Shown piece by piece: positions 36,597 to 44,837 of a stretch of 64,000 nt of DNA. The position numbers and the translations under genes are program-made. Source of the stretch: Luteolibacter flavescens (GTDB lineage: Bacteria; Verrucomicrobiota; Verrucomicrobiia; Verrucomicrobiales; Akkermansiaceae); contig NZ_JAPDDS010000008.1 of NCBI RefSeq assembly GCF_025950085.1, positions 209,094-273,093 on the forward strand, given 5' to 3'. Every line of letters starts with the position of its first letter. Position 1 is the first letter of the stretch. Under the pieces are notes generated by a model. That model saw only the letters and a program-made list of their open reading frames with translations, did not search any database and was not told where the DNA came from.

Positions 36597-37319
36597 TCAG
36601 CGCGCGTTGCTGACGCGGCGGCGCTTGACCAGCAGCAGCGTGCCGAGCGCACCGAGCAGCGCGGCACCGGGCTCTGGCACAGTGGACGCGCCGAAGACAT
36701 CGATCTCGCGCGGGACGAAGGCACCTGCATTCGTCCCGCCATTCACCTGCAGCGCGGTGAAGCGGATGGCATTCACACCCGTGACATTCAGGCCCGTGAG
36801 GGACACCTGCGTCGCCCCTCCGGCGGTGAGCGGCTGGTAATTGATGGTGGCCAGATCGGTGAAGCTGATGCTGCCGACCGGGCGCACCGCGACGGTCCAC
36901 GCCTGATTGCCAAAGCGGACATCTACCCACGCGGCGATGCTCTGGAGCGAGGTGATGTCGTAGCCCAGGCCATTCGCGCCGCCGCCGAGGTCGTAGGTGG
37001 CGGTCGCGCCGACCGTGGTCCAGCCGCCGTCCACGAGATTCCCCGCCGCGGCGAAGGTGGCACCGTGGACGCCATCGGTGAGTTCATTCGGATGGGCTCC
37101 ATTGGTGAGGTTCCAGCCGGTGATGGCAGGCACCTTGCCATTCAGCAGGTCGGTGCTGCTGACATTCGCGGCGTAGGCGAGCTCGCTGGTGCTATTCACC
37201 TCGGAGACGCTGCCGGTGAAGCCATTCAGAAAGGTGACCGCGGCACGGGCCGGTGCGGCGGCGAGGAAGAGCGAGGCGAGTGCGGAGAAAGCGATGCGCG
37301 GGGAGCTGTGGTTTTTCAT
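36597..37319 (-). CDS. PEP-CTERM exported protein made of the shared discoidin-like domain
   Basis: 240 aa: signal peptide 1-27; shared domain 45-211 (SELAYAANVSSTDLLNG ... ELTDGVHG ... GYDITSLQSIAAWVDV ... VPREIDVFG); and the C-terminal sorting signal TVPEPGAALLGALGTLLLVKRRR. PEP-CTERM proteins are processed by an exosortase and usually delivered to the cell surface or extracellular polysaccharide. Transcribed with the SGNH gene and divergent from the ECF sigma gene, 144 bp away. Confidence 0.87.
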   Translation of the reverse strand: MKNHSSPRIAFSALASLFLAAAPARAAVTFLNGFTGSVSEVNSTSELAYAANVSSTDLLNGKVPAITGWNLTNGAHPNELTDGVHGATFAAAGNLVDGGWTTVGATATYDLGGGANGLGYDITSLQSIAAWVDVRFGNQAWTVAVRPVGSISFTDLATINYQPLTAGGATQVSLTGLNVTGVNAIRFTALQVNGGTNAGAFVPREIDVFGASTVPEPGAALLGALGTLLLVKRRRVSNAR

Positions 37320-37336
37320 CGGTATCGGGGATTCCT

Positions 37337-37421
37337 GCGGAGATTCCCGACCTGCCTCCGGCGTTAACGGATTCCTGAGAAAATTTTCACCGCGGAGATT
37401 TCCCGGAAAAATCTGTTAACG
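37337..37421. promoter_or_regulatory. two direct repeats of a bipartite box in the divergent sigma/PEP-CTERM promoter region
   Basis: GCGGAGATTCCCG (37337-37349) then GTTAACG (37363-37369), and again GCGGAGATTTCCCG (37392-37405) then GTTAACG (37415-37421). The GTTAAC hexamers are 52 bp apart. Their placement between the divergent genes suggests promoters or operators of the sigma factor itself. Confidence 0.5.
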
Positions 37422-37463
37422 TCCCGCCTCCATCGGGAATCCTTGCAAAGAGCACAAGACCGC

Positions 37464-38000
37464 ATGGACCCCGAGGACGCCCTGCAAGCCGAGTTTGTCT
37501 GCCAGATCGCCCGTCACCAGGCGAGCCTTCACGCCTTCATCATCTCGCTGATGCCCGGCGTGGATGGCGTGGATGACGTGCTGCAGGAGACGAACATGGT
37601 GCTGTGGCAGAAGCGCGAGACCTACGAGCCCGGCACGGACTTCCGCGCATGGGCGTGCACCATCGCGCGCTTCAAGGCGATGGCGCACCGGCGGAGGGTG
37701 GCGAAGCTCGGCGTGCGCTCCTTCGAGGACGATCTGCTGGAGCTGCTGGCCACGGAGAGCGAGGCCGGGCCGGATGAGCTGGAGGAAAAGCTGCGCGCGC
37801 TGGAGAAGTGCCTGGGCCGGCTGGACGAGCCGGAGCGCGGGCTCATCGAGCACCGCTACTACACGGCCACCGGGCTGGAGGACTTCTCGGCGAAGTGCGG
37901 CCGCCCGGTGGAGTCGCTGCGCGTCAGCCTCTTCCGCATTCGCGCGGCACTGAGGAAGTGCATCTCCGGGGAAATCGCCATCGCCCACCTGCGCTCATGA
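37464..38000 (+). CDS. ECF-type RNA polymerase sigma factor
   Basis: 178 aa. Region 2: HAFIISLMPGVDGVDDVLQETNMVLWQKRETYEPGTDFRAWACTIARFKAMAHRR, with the DVLQETN helix that contacts core polymerase and the -10 element; region 4 follows around LDEPERGLIEHRYYTATGLEDFSAKCGRPVESLRVSLFRIRAALRKC. ATG 37464 is preferred over a TTG at 37443. The stop overlaps the start of the FecR-type gene (ATGA), the usual sigma/anti-sigma coupling. Such sigma factors are common in Verrucomicrobiota and Planctomycetota. Confidence 0.9.
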   Translation: MDPEDALQAEFVCQIARHQASLHAFIISLMPGVDGVDDVLQETNMVLWQKRETYEPGTDFRAWACTIARFKAMAHRRRVAKLGVRSFEDDLLELLATESEAGPDELEEKLRALEKCLGRLDEPERGLIEHRYYTATGLEDFSAKCGRPVESLRVSLFRIRAALRKCISGEIAIAHLRS

Positions 38001-39430
38001 TGAACCGCCGCGATCTGGAAAGACACCTGCAGGCTTTCTTCGACGGCACGCTGGAGGACGAGCACTTCGCCGCGCTGCAGGAGGTGCTGCGCCGGGACCC
38101 GGAGGCGCGCGCGTGCTACCGCGAGTACCTGCACCTGCATCACCTGCTCAGCTTTCGCGCGAAGGGACCGGACCGGCTGCCCGCGGATTTGTTAGAAGAG
38201 ATCATGCCGCCCGCCCCGCCGGTACGCTTCCCGCGGAGGGGGCGGTGGATGCTGGCCGCCGCCGCGGTGGTGGCACTGCTGGCGACGCTCGCGGGGAGCA
38301 TGATGGCGTGGCGCCAATCGCAGCGACCGCCGCTGCGCTACACGGCCAGCCCGGGCACGGACATCAGCGTGACCAGCGAACTGGCCCCGACGGGACAGAG
38401 GGCACAGGGGCCATTTCTGGAGCCGGGATCGCAGCTCGAGATCGGCGACGGCACCATGGAGCTGGAGTTTTCCTCCGGCGTCCGCGGCATCGTGCGCGGG
38501 CCCGCGAGCTTCCGGCTGTATCGGAAGGATCTGCTGGAGCTGGAGCGCGGCACCGCGTGGTTCCACGTGCCGGAAAAGGCGGCGGACTTCAAGGTGAGCA
38601 CGCCGGACCTGATCCTGAAGGAAACGGGCGCGGAATTCGGCGTGATCGCGGACCCGGCCTTCCTCTCCGAGGTGCATGTCTTCCACGGCAGCATCGAGGC
38701 GACGAGCCGCCATGGGCGCCGCACCAGCAAGCGCGTGGGCGCGGGCACGGCGCAGGCGGCGGAGGACACGGGCGAGTGGCAGGAGATCCCGGTGAGGCGC
38801 GGGCGCTTCCTGACCAGCCTGCCGGGCGTGGAGCCGGAGTCGAATGTGATCGTGAGCAAGGAATCCAGCCCCGTGGATCGCGCTTATGAGAATGAGGCGA
38901 GCGCGGACGACCTGCTCACGGGCATCGTCCCGCTGACCACCGGCTGGAAGCTGCAGAACAACGCGAGCCCGCTGGAGCTGACCGATGGCATCCACGGCGC
39001 GGGCTTTCAGAAAGTGCAGGGCGACATGGTGCAGGGCGCGTGGACCACGGTAGGTGCCACCGCCGAGTATCGGCTCGGCATCGGCCCGAACGGTGCCGGA
39101 TACAACATCACCATGATCCGCTCGCTGGCGGATTGGGAGAATGTCGGCTTTGGCAACCAGGCATGGACCATGGAGGTGAAGCCGGTGGGCCGCGACTGGA
39201 TGCCGCTGGCGTCCGTCGTTTACGATCCCTTGCCAGCGCAGCTCACCAGCGGCGGCTCGACGAAGGTCACGGTGACCGGCAAGGACGGTCGCCTCGCGCA
39301 GGGAATCGAGGCCATCAAGGTAACCGCCGGCCGCGTCCCCGGGTCCGTGCAGCACGGGTTCGTCTGGCGCGAGCTCGATGTCTTCGGCGCCCCCGCGGAC
39401 GTGCCGGTCACGGGCAGCGGGAGGGAGTAG
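37997..39430 (+). CDS. FecR-type transmembrane anti-sigma regulator with a discoidin-like sensor domain
   Basis: 477 aa. Cytoplasmic anti-sigma-like helical domain 1-70 (LERHLQAFFDGTLEDEHFAALQEVLRRDPEARACYREYLHLHHLL); one membrane helix about 83-107; FecR domain 120-285 (LEIGDGTMELEFSSGVRGIVRGPASFRL..KVSTPDLILKETGAEFGV); and residues 296-466 forming the same domain as in the exported proteins encoded divergently (DDLLTGIVPLTTGWK ... ELTDGIHGAG ... FVWRELDVFG). It probably holds the ECF sigma until the outer domain meets its ligand. Confidence 0.87.
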   Translation: MMNRRDLERHLQAFFDGTLEDEHFAALQEVLRRDPEARACYREYLHLHHLLSFRAKGPDRLPADLLEEIMPPAPPVRFPRRGRWMLAAAAVVALLATLAGSMMAWRQSQRPPLRYTASPGTDISVTSELAPTGQRAQGPFLEPGSQLEIGDGTMELEFSSGVRGIVRGPASFRLYRKDLLELERGTAWFHVPEKAADFKVSTPDLILKETGAEFGVIADPAFLSEVHVFHGSIEATSRHGRRTSKRVGAGTAQAAEDTGEWQEIPVRRGRFLTSLPGVEPESNVIVSKESSPVDRAYENEASADDLLTGIVPLTTGWKLQNNASPLELTDGIHGAGFQKVQGDMVQGAWTTVGATAEYRLGIGPNGAGYNITMIRSLADWENVGFGNQAWTMEVKPVGRDWMPLASVVYDPLPAQLTSGGSTKVTVTGKDGRLAQGIEAIKVTAGRVPGSVQHGFVWRELDVFGAPADVPVTGSGRE

Positions 39431-39435
39431 GGCGG

Positions 39436-39530
39436 AGATCGGAGGACGGAGATCAGATGTCGGATGTCGGAGATCAGAAATTTGAGATCTGAGATTTGAG
39501 ATTTGAGATTTAAGATTGTAGATCGCGGAT
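39436..39530. repeat. low-complexity tract
   Basis: Imperfect tandem runs of GGAGATCAGA- and GAGATTTGA-like heptamers directly after the FecR stop, then plain sequence. No coding or hairpin potential seen. Confidence 0.6.
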
Positions 39531-40083
39531 CTGCTGGAATCAGAGGCGCAGCCTCCCTGGGAGCGCCGCTCATCAGACCGGCCCGAAGCCATCTCGCCGC
39601 GGGCCACACCCCAAAGGCCGAAGCCGCCCTCCAAAGTGGTCCGCACCGCTCCGCGTACGGCGAAGCAGTTCTGGAGGCGCGCCTCGTATAGTGGCTTCGG
39701 AGCGGTCGGTTTTGCCAAGAAGCCTGCTTCAAGGAGCGGCGTGCTTTCATGCGAGTGACGATCGCGGATCTCTTCACCTACTTCCCTACCGATGCACCGC
39801 ACGCGGAGCGATGCGGACCACGATGGCACGGGGTGATGGCGGGCTGTTAGACGGTGCTCGGGCGGAATGAATTCCGCGTTCCCAGTGGGGGGCGATGCGG
39901 GCTTTTCACGGAGATGTTTTGGAGCAATTGGGGAGACGAGCGGGGCGCGGGGTGAGGCGGGCCGGTCTGATGACCGGCGCTCCCAGGGCTGGCGATCCCC
40001 CACCCCTCCCCTTCTCAAAGTCAGGGCCAAGTTTTCACCCGCGGTTCATTCCGCATTCACGGTGAGGGATTTCCCTCCGCATC
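39531..40083. other. gene-free region with R1 and R4 repeats
   Basis: About 550 bases: R1 at 39559-39588, R4 at 39636-39821, the R4-associated block CGGGCGGAATGAATTCCGCG near 39858-39877, and R1 at 39958-39985. No gene supported. Confidence 0.65.
39636..39821. repeat. R4 palindromic element, copy 1 (186 bp)
   Basis: Starts GTGGTCCGCACCGCTCCGCG and ends CGCGGAGCGATGCGGACCAC, i.e. near-perfect inverted ends. The second complete copy (42502-42687) is also exactly 186 bp. Both are followed, directly or after an inserted stretch, by GATGGCACGGGGTGATGGCG. Confidence 0.8.
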
Positions 40084-40875
40084 GTGATCCGCCGCCTGCT
40101 GCAACCGCAAGCCGACCTGCTCGATGACCCGACGCCGGGGAAGATCGCGCGGATCGCGGGCCTCGCGGCATTGTCACTCGCGGCGTATGGCTTCACCACA
40201 GGCTACTGGCGCTCGCCGGTGATGGGCCTGTATGTGGCGGTGAAGATGCCGCTGCTCGTCGCCTGCACGCTGTGCTGCAATGGCATCCTGAATGGCCTGC
40301 TGGGCATCCTGCTCGGCGGGCTCGGCTTCCGCCAATCGCTGCTGGCGCTGCTCAGTGCCTTCGCCGCTTCCGCGCTGATGCTCGGCTCGCTGGCCCCGGT
40401 GACGCTGATGCTCGCGCTGGATGCGCCGCCGCCGGATTCCCCTCAGGCGGGAGCGGCGCACTCGGGCTACCTGCTCTTCCATGTCTTCCTCGTGGCGCTC
40501 GCGGGCATCGCCGGGACGCTCACGCTGCATCGCATCCTGCGCCAGCGTTGCCCCTCCCCCGGCGTGGCGACGCTGACGATGCTCGCGTGGCTGGCGGGGA
40601 ATGGATTCCTCGGCGCGCAATTCTCCTGGATCCTGCGGCCCTTCTTCGGCTCGCCGCGGCTGGAGGTCGCCTTCTTCCGGCCGGACCCCATGAATGGCAG
40701 CTTCTACGAGGCGGTGTGGCTCGCGCTCGACCGCAGCACCGGCGGGAATGCCGCCCTCGCCATCGCCGGACTCCTCGCCGCCCTCGCGCTCATCGCATGG
40801 CCGGTGGTCCGCACGCTCCATCCACGGAACCAATCTCCAACCCGCAATCTAACAGAAACCACCACGAGACCATGA
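40084..40875 (+). CDS. multi-pass membrane protein of unknown function
   Basis: 263 aa with about six hydrophobic segments: KIARIAGLAALSLAAYGF, KMPLLVACTLCCNGILNGLLG, LLALLSAFAASALMLG and others. The GTG start gives MIRRLLQPQADLLDD, a soluble head. No named family is recognised; the layout (short head, then TYWRSPVMGLYVAVKMPLL-like segments) suggests a transporter-associated or Yip1-like protein. The stop overlaps the next gene by ATGA. Confidence 0.68.
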   Translation: MIRRLLQPQADLLDDPTPGKIARIAGLAALSLAAYGFTTGYWRSPVMGLYVAVKMPLLVACTLCCNGILNGLLGILLGGLGFRQSLLALLSAFAASALMLGSLAPVTLMLALDAPPPDSPQAGAAHSGYLLFHVFLVALAGIAGTLTLHRILRQRCPSPGVATLTMLAWLAGNGFLGAQFSWILRPFFGSPRLEVAFFRPDPMNGSFYEAVWLALDRSTGGNAALAIAGLLAALALIAWPVVRTLHPRNQSPTRNLTETTTRP

Positions 40876-41684
40876 GCCAGGACAACACGCCACCGCCCCA
40901 CCACTGGTATGCGCCGGGAAATGCCGCGCCGCCACCGTCATCCCCGCCGCCCGCGGGTCAACGCATCGAGCCGGAACTGCCGGACAAGCTCGACCTGCGC
41001 TCGCTCTTCGAGGCGCTGCTGCGCAGCCCGCGCGCCTTGGTGCGGCGGCTCGCGACGCCGGGCCACGGGGCATTCGTGCCCTTCCTCGCGATCGCCATCC
41101 TGTCGCTCGTCGTCTTTGGCGCGGTGCTCGGCAGCTTCGCGATGGGCACGCAGATGTGGGCGGCGCCGCTGAAGATCACCGGCGGGCTGGTGATCGCCGG
41201 GCTCATCTGTTTCCCGAGCCTCTACATCTTCTCCTGCCTCGCGGGGTCGCAGGCCGGGGCATCGCAGCTCGCAGCCACGCTGGCGGGCATGCTCGCGCTG
41301 ACGGGGCTGCTGCTGCTGGGCTTCGCGCCCGCGGTGTGGATCTTCACACAGGCGACGGATTCGCTCGGCTTCATGGGCGTGCTTTCGCTGCTCGCGTGGT
41401 TCGTGGCGCTCATTTTCGGCTTCCGCTTCCTGGGCGATGCCGTGGCGAGCACGGGCGCGGTGGCGAAGGGGCCCTTCAGCGTGTGGGGCATCATCTTCCT
41501 GCTCGTGACGCTGCAAATGACCACCTCGCTCCGGCCCATCCTCGGGCGCGACTCGAAGCTGCTGACGAACGAGAAGAAGTTCTTCGTCCAGCACTGGATC
41601 GAGTCCGCCGGCAAGACGCTCGACAACAAGTCCACGCCGCCGACCACCTCCGCATCCACCACCCCCGGCTCGGGCTCGCGATGA
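40872..41684 (+). CDS. multi-pass membrane protein, possibly Yip1-like
   Basis: 270 aa. Proline-rich cytoplasmic N-terminus (PPPHHWYAPGNAAPPPSSPP), then DLRSLFEALLRSPRALVRRL, and five hydrophobic segments from about residue 68. Residues in the FPSLYIFSCLAGSQAG region resemble the Yip1 group, but that is a weak call. Overlaps both neighbours by ATGA, implying a fixed stoichiometry with the preceding membrane protein and the following 57-aa protein. Confidence 0.65.
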   Translation: MSQDNTPPPHHWYAPGNAAPPPSSPPPAGQRIEPELPDKLDLRSLFEALLRSPRALVRRLATPGHGAFVPFLAIAILSLVVFGAVLGSFAMGTQMWAAPLKITGGLVIAGLICFPSLYIFSCLAGSQAGASQLAATLAGMLALTGLLLLGFAPAVWIFTQATDSLGFMGVLSLLAWFVALIFGFRFLGDAVASTGAVAKGPFSVWGIIFLLVTLQMTTSLRPILGRDSKLLTNEKKFFVQHWIESAGKTLDNKSTPPTTSASTTPGSGSR

Positions 41685-41854
41685 AGCCGCAATCCCCGCC
41701 ACCGACACCGCGTGTGAAAACCAAGCGCATCCCCGAGGCCACGCACGCCAAGTCCGCGCGAAAGCCACGCATGCGCCAGGCGGTGGTGCCGAGGGTGCAC
41801 AAAGTGAAGGAAGACCGGCTCTTCGAGGAACTGCGGGAAGAGCTGGGACTCTAA
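41681..41854 (+). CDS. 57-aa basic protein, third gene of the membrane cluster
   Basis: Very basic first 42 residues (MKPQSPPPTPRVKTKRIPEA..KSARKPRMRQ) followed by a short acidic amphipathic end (KEDRLFEELREELGL). The start ATG overlaps the TGA of the previous gene by four bases, the third such overlap in a row, which is the main support for it being real. Unknown function. Confidence 0.6.
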   Translation: MKPQSPPPTPRVKTKRIPEATHAKSARKPRMRQAVVPRVHKVKEDRLFEELREELGL

Positions 41855-41911
41855 CAGCTCGTGGCGGGTGGTGAACGATGCGGACCTTTTCTCGGGGATC
41901 ATCGGTCCGGT

Positions 41912-41944
41912 ATCGTGGCCCGCATCGCTCCGCGTGCGGCGAAG
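41912..41944. repeat. R4 single arm
   Basis: GTGGCCCGCATCGCTCCGCG with the following TGCGGCGAAG matches the left arm of R4 (39636, 42502) without the opposite arm. Confidence 0.65.
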
Positions 41945-41999
41945 TGATATGGTGGCCCCCTCCTCCTTTGAAACCCGATCAAAGCCGAACAGAAGACCC

Positions 42000-42431
42000 A
42001 TGATGAAGACCTCCGAAATCCAGTGTTTCACGAAGGCGTGGCTGCGCTCCTTCCGGCCGACCATCGCAATGCTCGCTTGCCTGCTATCCAGCAGTTGCGA
42101 TCCGGGAAAGAAGTGGTCGAGCGGGGATTACGCCGTTTATTCGATTGGCTCCATCGAGGACCAACAGCTTGGCAGGGAGGTCGACAGTGGAAACTACATC
42201 GGGCGTGTCGAAGCAACGGTGATCGCCGCGGGTGCCGATGACACGTGGATCGTGGCAGCAAGGAAAGGACCCGATGGAAGCCGGTTGTTCTACTATTTCA
42301 TGAAGTCGCGGGACGACGGGTTCATGAATGGCGAGGATCTCGTGGAAGGCCCGTTTGACGAAGCGGAGTTTGCGAAAAGGAAGCGGGAATACGCTTTGCC
42401 TGAGCTGCAATATTTTTACGGTGGTTCTTAA
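42000..42431 (+). CDS. putative lipoprotein of unknown function
   Basis: 143 aa: MMKTSEIQCFTKAWLRSFRP, hydrophobic IAMLACLLSSSC with a lipobox (cysteine about residue 36), then a soluble domain (DYAVYSIGSIEDQQLGREVD ... YFMKSRDDGFMNGEDLVEGPFDEAEFAKRKREY). Codon use is less GC-biased than its neighbours and it sits between R4 repeats, so it may be recently acquired. No family recognised. Confidence 0.62.
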   Translation: MMKTSEIQCFTKAWLRSFRPTIAMLACLLSSSCDPGKKWSSGDYAVYSIGSIEDQQLGREVDSGNYIGRVEATVIAAGADDTWIVAARKGPDGSRLFYYFMKSRDDGFMNGEDLVEGPFDEAEFAKRKREYALPELQYFYGGS

Positions 42432-42915
42432 TGGCACCACCATCGAGGAGCCGGGCAGAGACTTGTGACTAGGCGAGGCTGAAGTGCGCCGGTCCGGCAA
42501 CGTGGTCCGCATCGCTCCGCGTGCGGCGAAGCAGTGATGACGGCGGGCTTTGTTATTGAGGCTTCGGGAAGCCGGTTTTTTCCGAGGGAGAGCTTTTGCC
42601 GGTGGCTTGCTTGCAGGCGGGTGATGGTGGCGGGCTTCATCGCTGGCTTCCCTACCGGTGCACCGCACGCGGAGCGATGCGGACCACGATGGCACCCGGT
42701 TTCCATCCGCAGTCGGAGACCACTCGGGCCGGTCTATTGACCGGCGCTCCTAGGGGCTGGCGCCCTGGCGGGCCACGATGGCACGGGGTGATGGCGGGCT
42801 GTTAGATGCTGATCGGGCGGAATGAATTCCGCGTTCCCAGTCGGGGCGATGCGGACATTCACCTTCATCTCCAGCTTGAAAACTCCCGCTCCCGGTCTAT
42901 CGCTCCGGGGCCGTG
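42432..42915. other. gene-free region with R4 and R1 repeats
   Basis: R4 copy 2 at 42502-42687, R1 at 42724-42751, and the R4-associated block GATGGCACGGGGTGATGGCG (42777-42796) with CGGGCGGAATGAATTCCGCG (42814-42833). Compared with the 39.6-39.9-kb copy, the R1 hairpin and flank look inserted between R4 and that block. Confidence 0.65.
42502..42687. repeat. R4 palindromic element, copy 2 (186 bp)
   Basis: GTGGTCCGCATCGCTCCGCG ... CGCGGAGCGATGCGGACCAC, with perfectly complementary outer 20 bases. Same length as copy 1; the inside is only partly alike. Confidence 0.8.
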
Positions 42916-43422
42916 ATGGAACTCCCCGCTTGCTCGAATACCGACCGCCTGGAGGCGCTGCGCCGCTATGACATCCTCGATTCGCCGAAGGAGGAGGAAT
43001 TCGAAAAGCTCGTCCGCCTGGTGACGGAGCTCTTCGATGTCCCGATCGCGGCCATCAGCTTCGTCGATGAGCACCGGCAGTGGTTCAAGGCGGAGGTGGG
43101 CCTCTATTGCAGGGAGACGCCGCTGACGTGCTCGATCTGCGCGCATGCCGTGGAGTCGGGGAAGGAGCTCTTCGTGGTGCGCGACGCGAGCTGCGACCTG
43201 CGCACGACGGTGAATCCCGCGGTGACCGGCTCGCCGCACATCCGCTTCTACGCCGGGGCGGTGATGCGTTCGCCGGACGGCCACGCGCTCGGCACGCTGC
43301 TCATCGTGGACCGCAAGCCCCGCGAGCTGACCGAGGTGGAGGGCCGCCTGCTCCGCACCCTCGCGCGCCACGTGGTGCTGCTCGTGGAGGCCCGGCTTGG
43401 TACATCTGCGGCGGGGAATTAG
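42916..43422 (+). CDS. stand-alone GAF-domain protein
   Basis: 168 aa: DRLEALRRYDILDSPKEEEFEKLVRLVTELFDVPIAAISFVDEHRQWFKAEVGL is the typical start of GAF proteins found in front of histidine kinases and diguanylate cyclases, followed by SICAHAVESG and FYAGAVMRSPDGHALGTLLIVDRKPREL. No output domain is fused, so it would act as a separate sensor or ligand-binding protein. ATG 42916 is preferred over GTG 42913. Confidence 0.88.
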   Translation: MELPACSNTDRLEALRRYDILDSPKEEEFEKLVRLVTELFDVPIAAISFVDEHRQWFKAEVGLYCRETPLTCSICAHAVESGKELFVVRDASCDLRTTVNPAVTGSPHIRFYAGAVMRSPDGHALGTLLIVDRKPRELTEVEGRLLRTLARHVVLLVEARLGTSAAGN

Positions 43423-43460
43423 GCATCGCCACCGCGGGGCGGGCCGTTAGGTTCGGCGGC

Positions 43461-44837
43461 ATGAGTCGATATTTTCGCGCGGGTCTCGGTGTGCTCGGTC
43501 TTTGCCTCATCTCGCCGGGGGCGGCGGTGACGGTGGAGAATTTCAAGCCGGAGGAGACGGTGCGGCATTCCGTGATCCTGATCCGCGGGACCTCGACGGA
43601 GGGGAAGGATGTCAGCGTGAAGCTCACCGCTGCCGACGGCACGACCACCGCCACGCCGGCGATGGCAGCCGGCGGGAAATACAAGGCGCTGGTCGAGCTG
43701 TCCTCGGGCGTGAACAAGCTGGAGCTGACCGACACGGGTGCCAGCGAGGCCGCGAGCCTGACGGTGACCTACCAGCCGATGACGAATCCGCATCACGTGC
43801 GGCTCATCTGGCTGACGGACAGCAGCGGCGCGACGGACTACGCGGCCCCCGAGGATGGCTTCCCGCAGAACTACGAAGCGCGCGTGCGCACCGCGGCGCT
43901 GCTGATGCAGTGCTTCACGGCGGAGCGCATGCACGAGCTGGGCTACGGCCGCCGGACCTTCGCGCTGAAGACCGATGAGAATGGCAAGGTGAAGGTGGAA
44001 ACCATCAAGTCCCCGCACTCCCGCGAGTACTACCATGGCCAGAAGGACGACCAGCGCTTCTGGAGGGAGACGTATCAATTCCTCAACACCGACCACGCCG
44101 ATCCCACGGCGAAGAACCTGGTGCTGGCCGCCTTCACGCGGAAGGACCCGGCGACCGGCCGGATGCTGGCGCACACGGCGCTCGGCGGGGGAAACCTGGG
44201 GCTCTTCGGTAGCGCGTCCGTCTTCTCGTGGCCGGACTCGCTGGCAAACGTGCAGGCGAGCTTCACCGATGGACGCCGCGTGGATGCCACCCGCGTGCAT
44301 GACGACAGCGCCGGGCGCAATACCTGGTGGGCGCTCGCCTCGACCACGCTGGGCGCAACTCTGCACGAGATGGGCCACACCTTCGACCTGCCGCACTGCA
44401 AGGACCCGCGCTGCATCATGACGCGCGGCTTCGACGGGCTGAACCGCTTCTTCACCTTCTCCGAGCCGTGGCCAAACCGTCCCGCGGGCACTTTCCGCCC
44501 GGAGGAGGAGGCGTGGTTCGCGCCGGTGAGCGCGTCCTTCCTGAGGTGGAATCCATGGTTCCAGCCGGACGCACCGCGGCAGCCGGACGGCAAGCCGGAG
44601 ATCCGCCACCTGGCCGAGCAGCAGTCCGTGGAAATCACCGCGCCCGCGGGCGTGCGCGTGCTCGGCTTCTGGGAGGGCGATGACATCCGCACCTTCCGCG
44701 AGTTCCGCGACGAGGCACCGGCGAAGGTGACGATGACCCGCGAGGAGATCCGGAAGCTGGTGGGCGAGCATCAGGTGACCCGCATTTCCGCGATGGACGA
44801 TGCCGGACGGACCGCGGCGATCCCGCTGAAATTCTGA
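43461..44837 (+). CDS. exported metzincin-like zinc metallopeptidase
   Basis: 458 aa with signal peptide MSRYFRAGLGVLGLCLISPGAA. An N-terminal beta domain (25-110) is followed by the catalytic part, where LHEMGHTFDLPHC gives His302, Glu303, His306 and His312, and RCIMTRGFDG a probable Met-turn. The spacing HExxHxxxxxH is metzincin-like, but the usual glycine after the second histidine is Asp. It resembles the Metallopep/YIL108W-type putative peptidase family. Predicted to work outside the cytoplasm; substrate unknown. Confidence 0.78.
   Translation: MSRYFRAGLGVLGLCLISPGAAVTVENFKPEETVRHSVILIRGTSTEGKDVSVKLTAADGTTTATPAMAAGGKYKALVELSSGVNKLELTDTGASEAASLTVTYQPMTNPHHVRLIWLTDSSGATDYAAPEDGFPQNYEARVRTAALLMQCFTAERMHELGYGRRTFALKTDENGKVKVETIKSPHSREYYHGQKDDQRFWRETYQFLNTDHADPTAKNLVLAAFTRKDPATGRMLAHTALGGGNLGLFGSASVFSWPDSLANVQASFTDGRRVDATRVHDDSAGRNTWWALASTTLGATLHEMGHTFDLPHCKDPRCIMTRGFDGLNRFFTFSEPWPNRPAGTFRPEEEAWFAPVSASFLRWNPWFQPDAPRQPDGKPEIRHLAEQQSVEITAPAGVRVLGFWEGDDIRTFREFRDEAPAKVTMTREEIRKLVGEHQVTRISAMDDAGRTAAIPLKF

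Noticed and set aside
34980..37367. 795-aa forward ORF over the SGNH and PEP-CTERM genes
   Set aside because: Antisense to two genes with signal peptides and recognisable domains; skewed composition.
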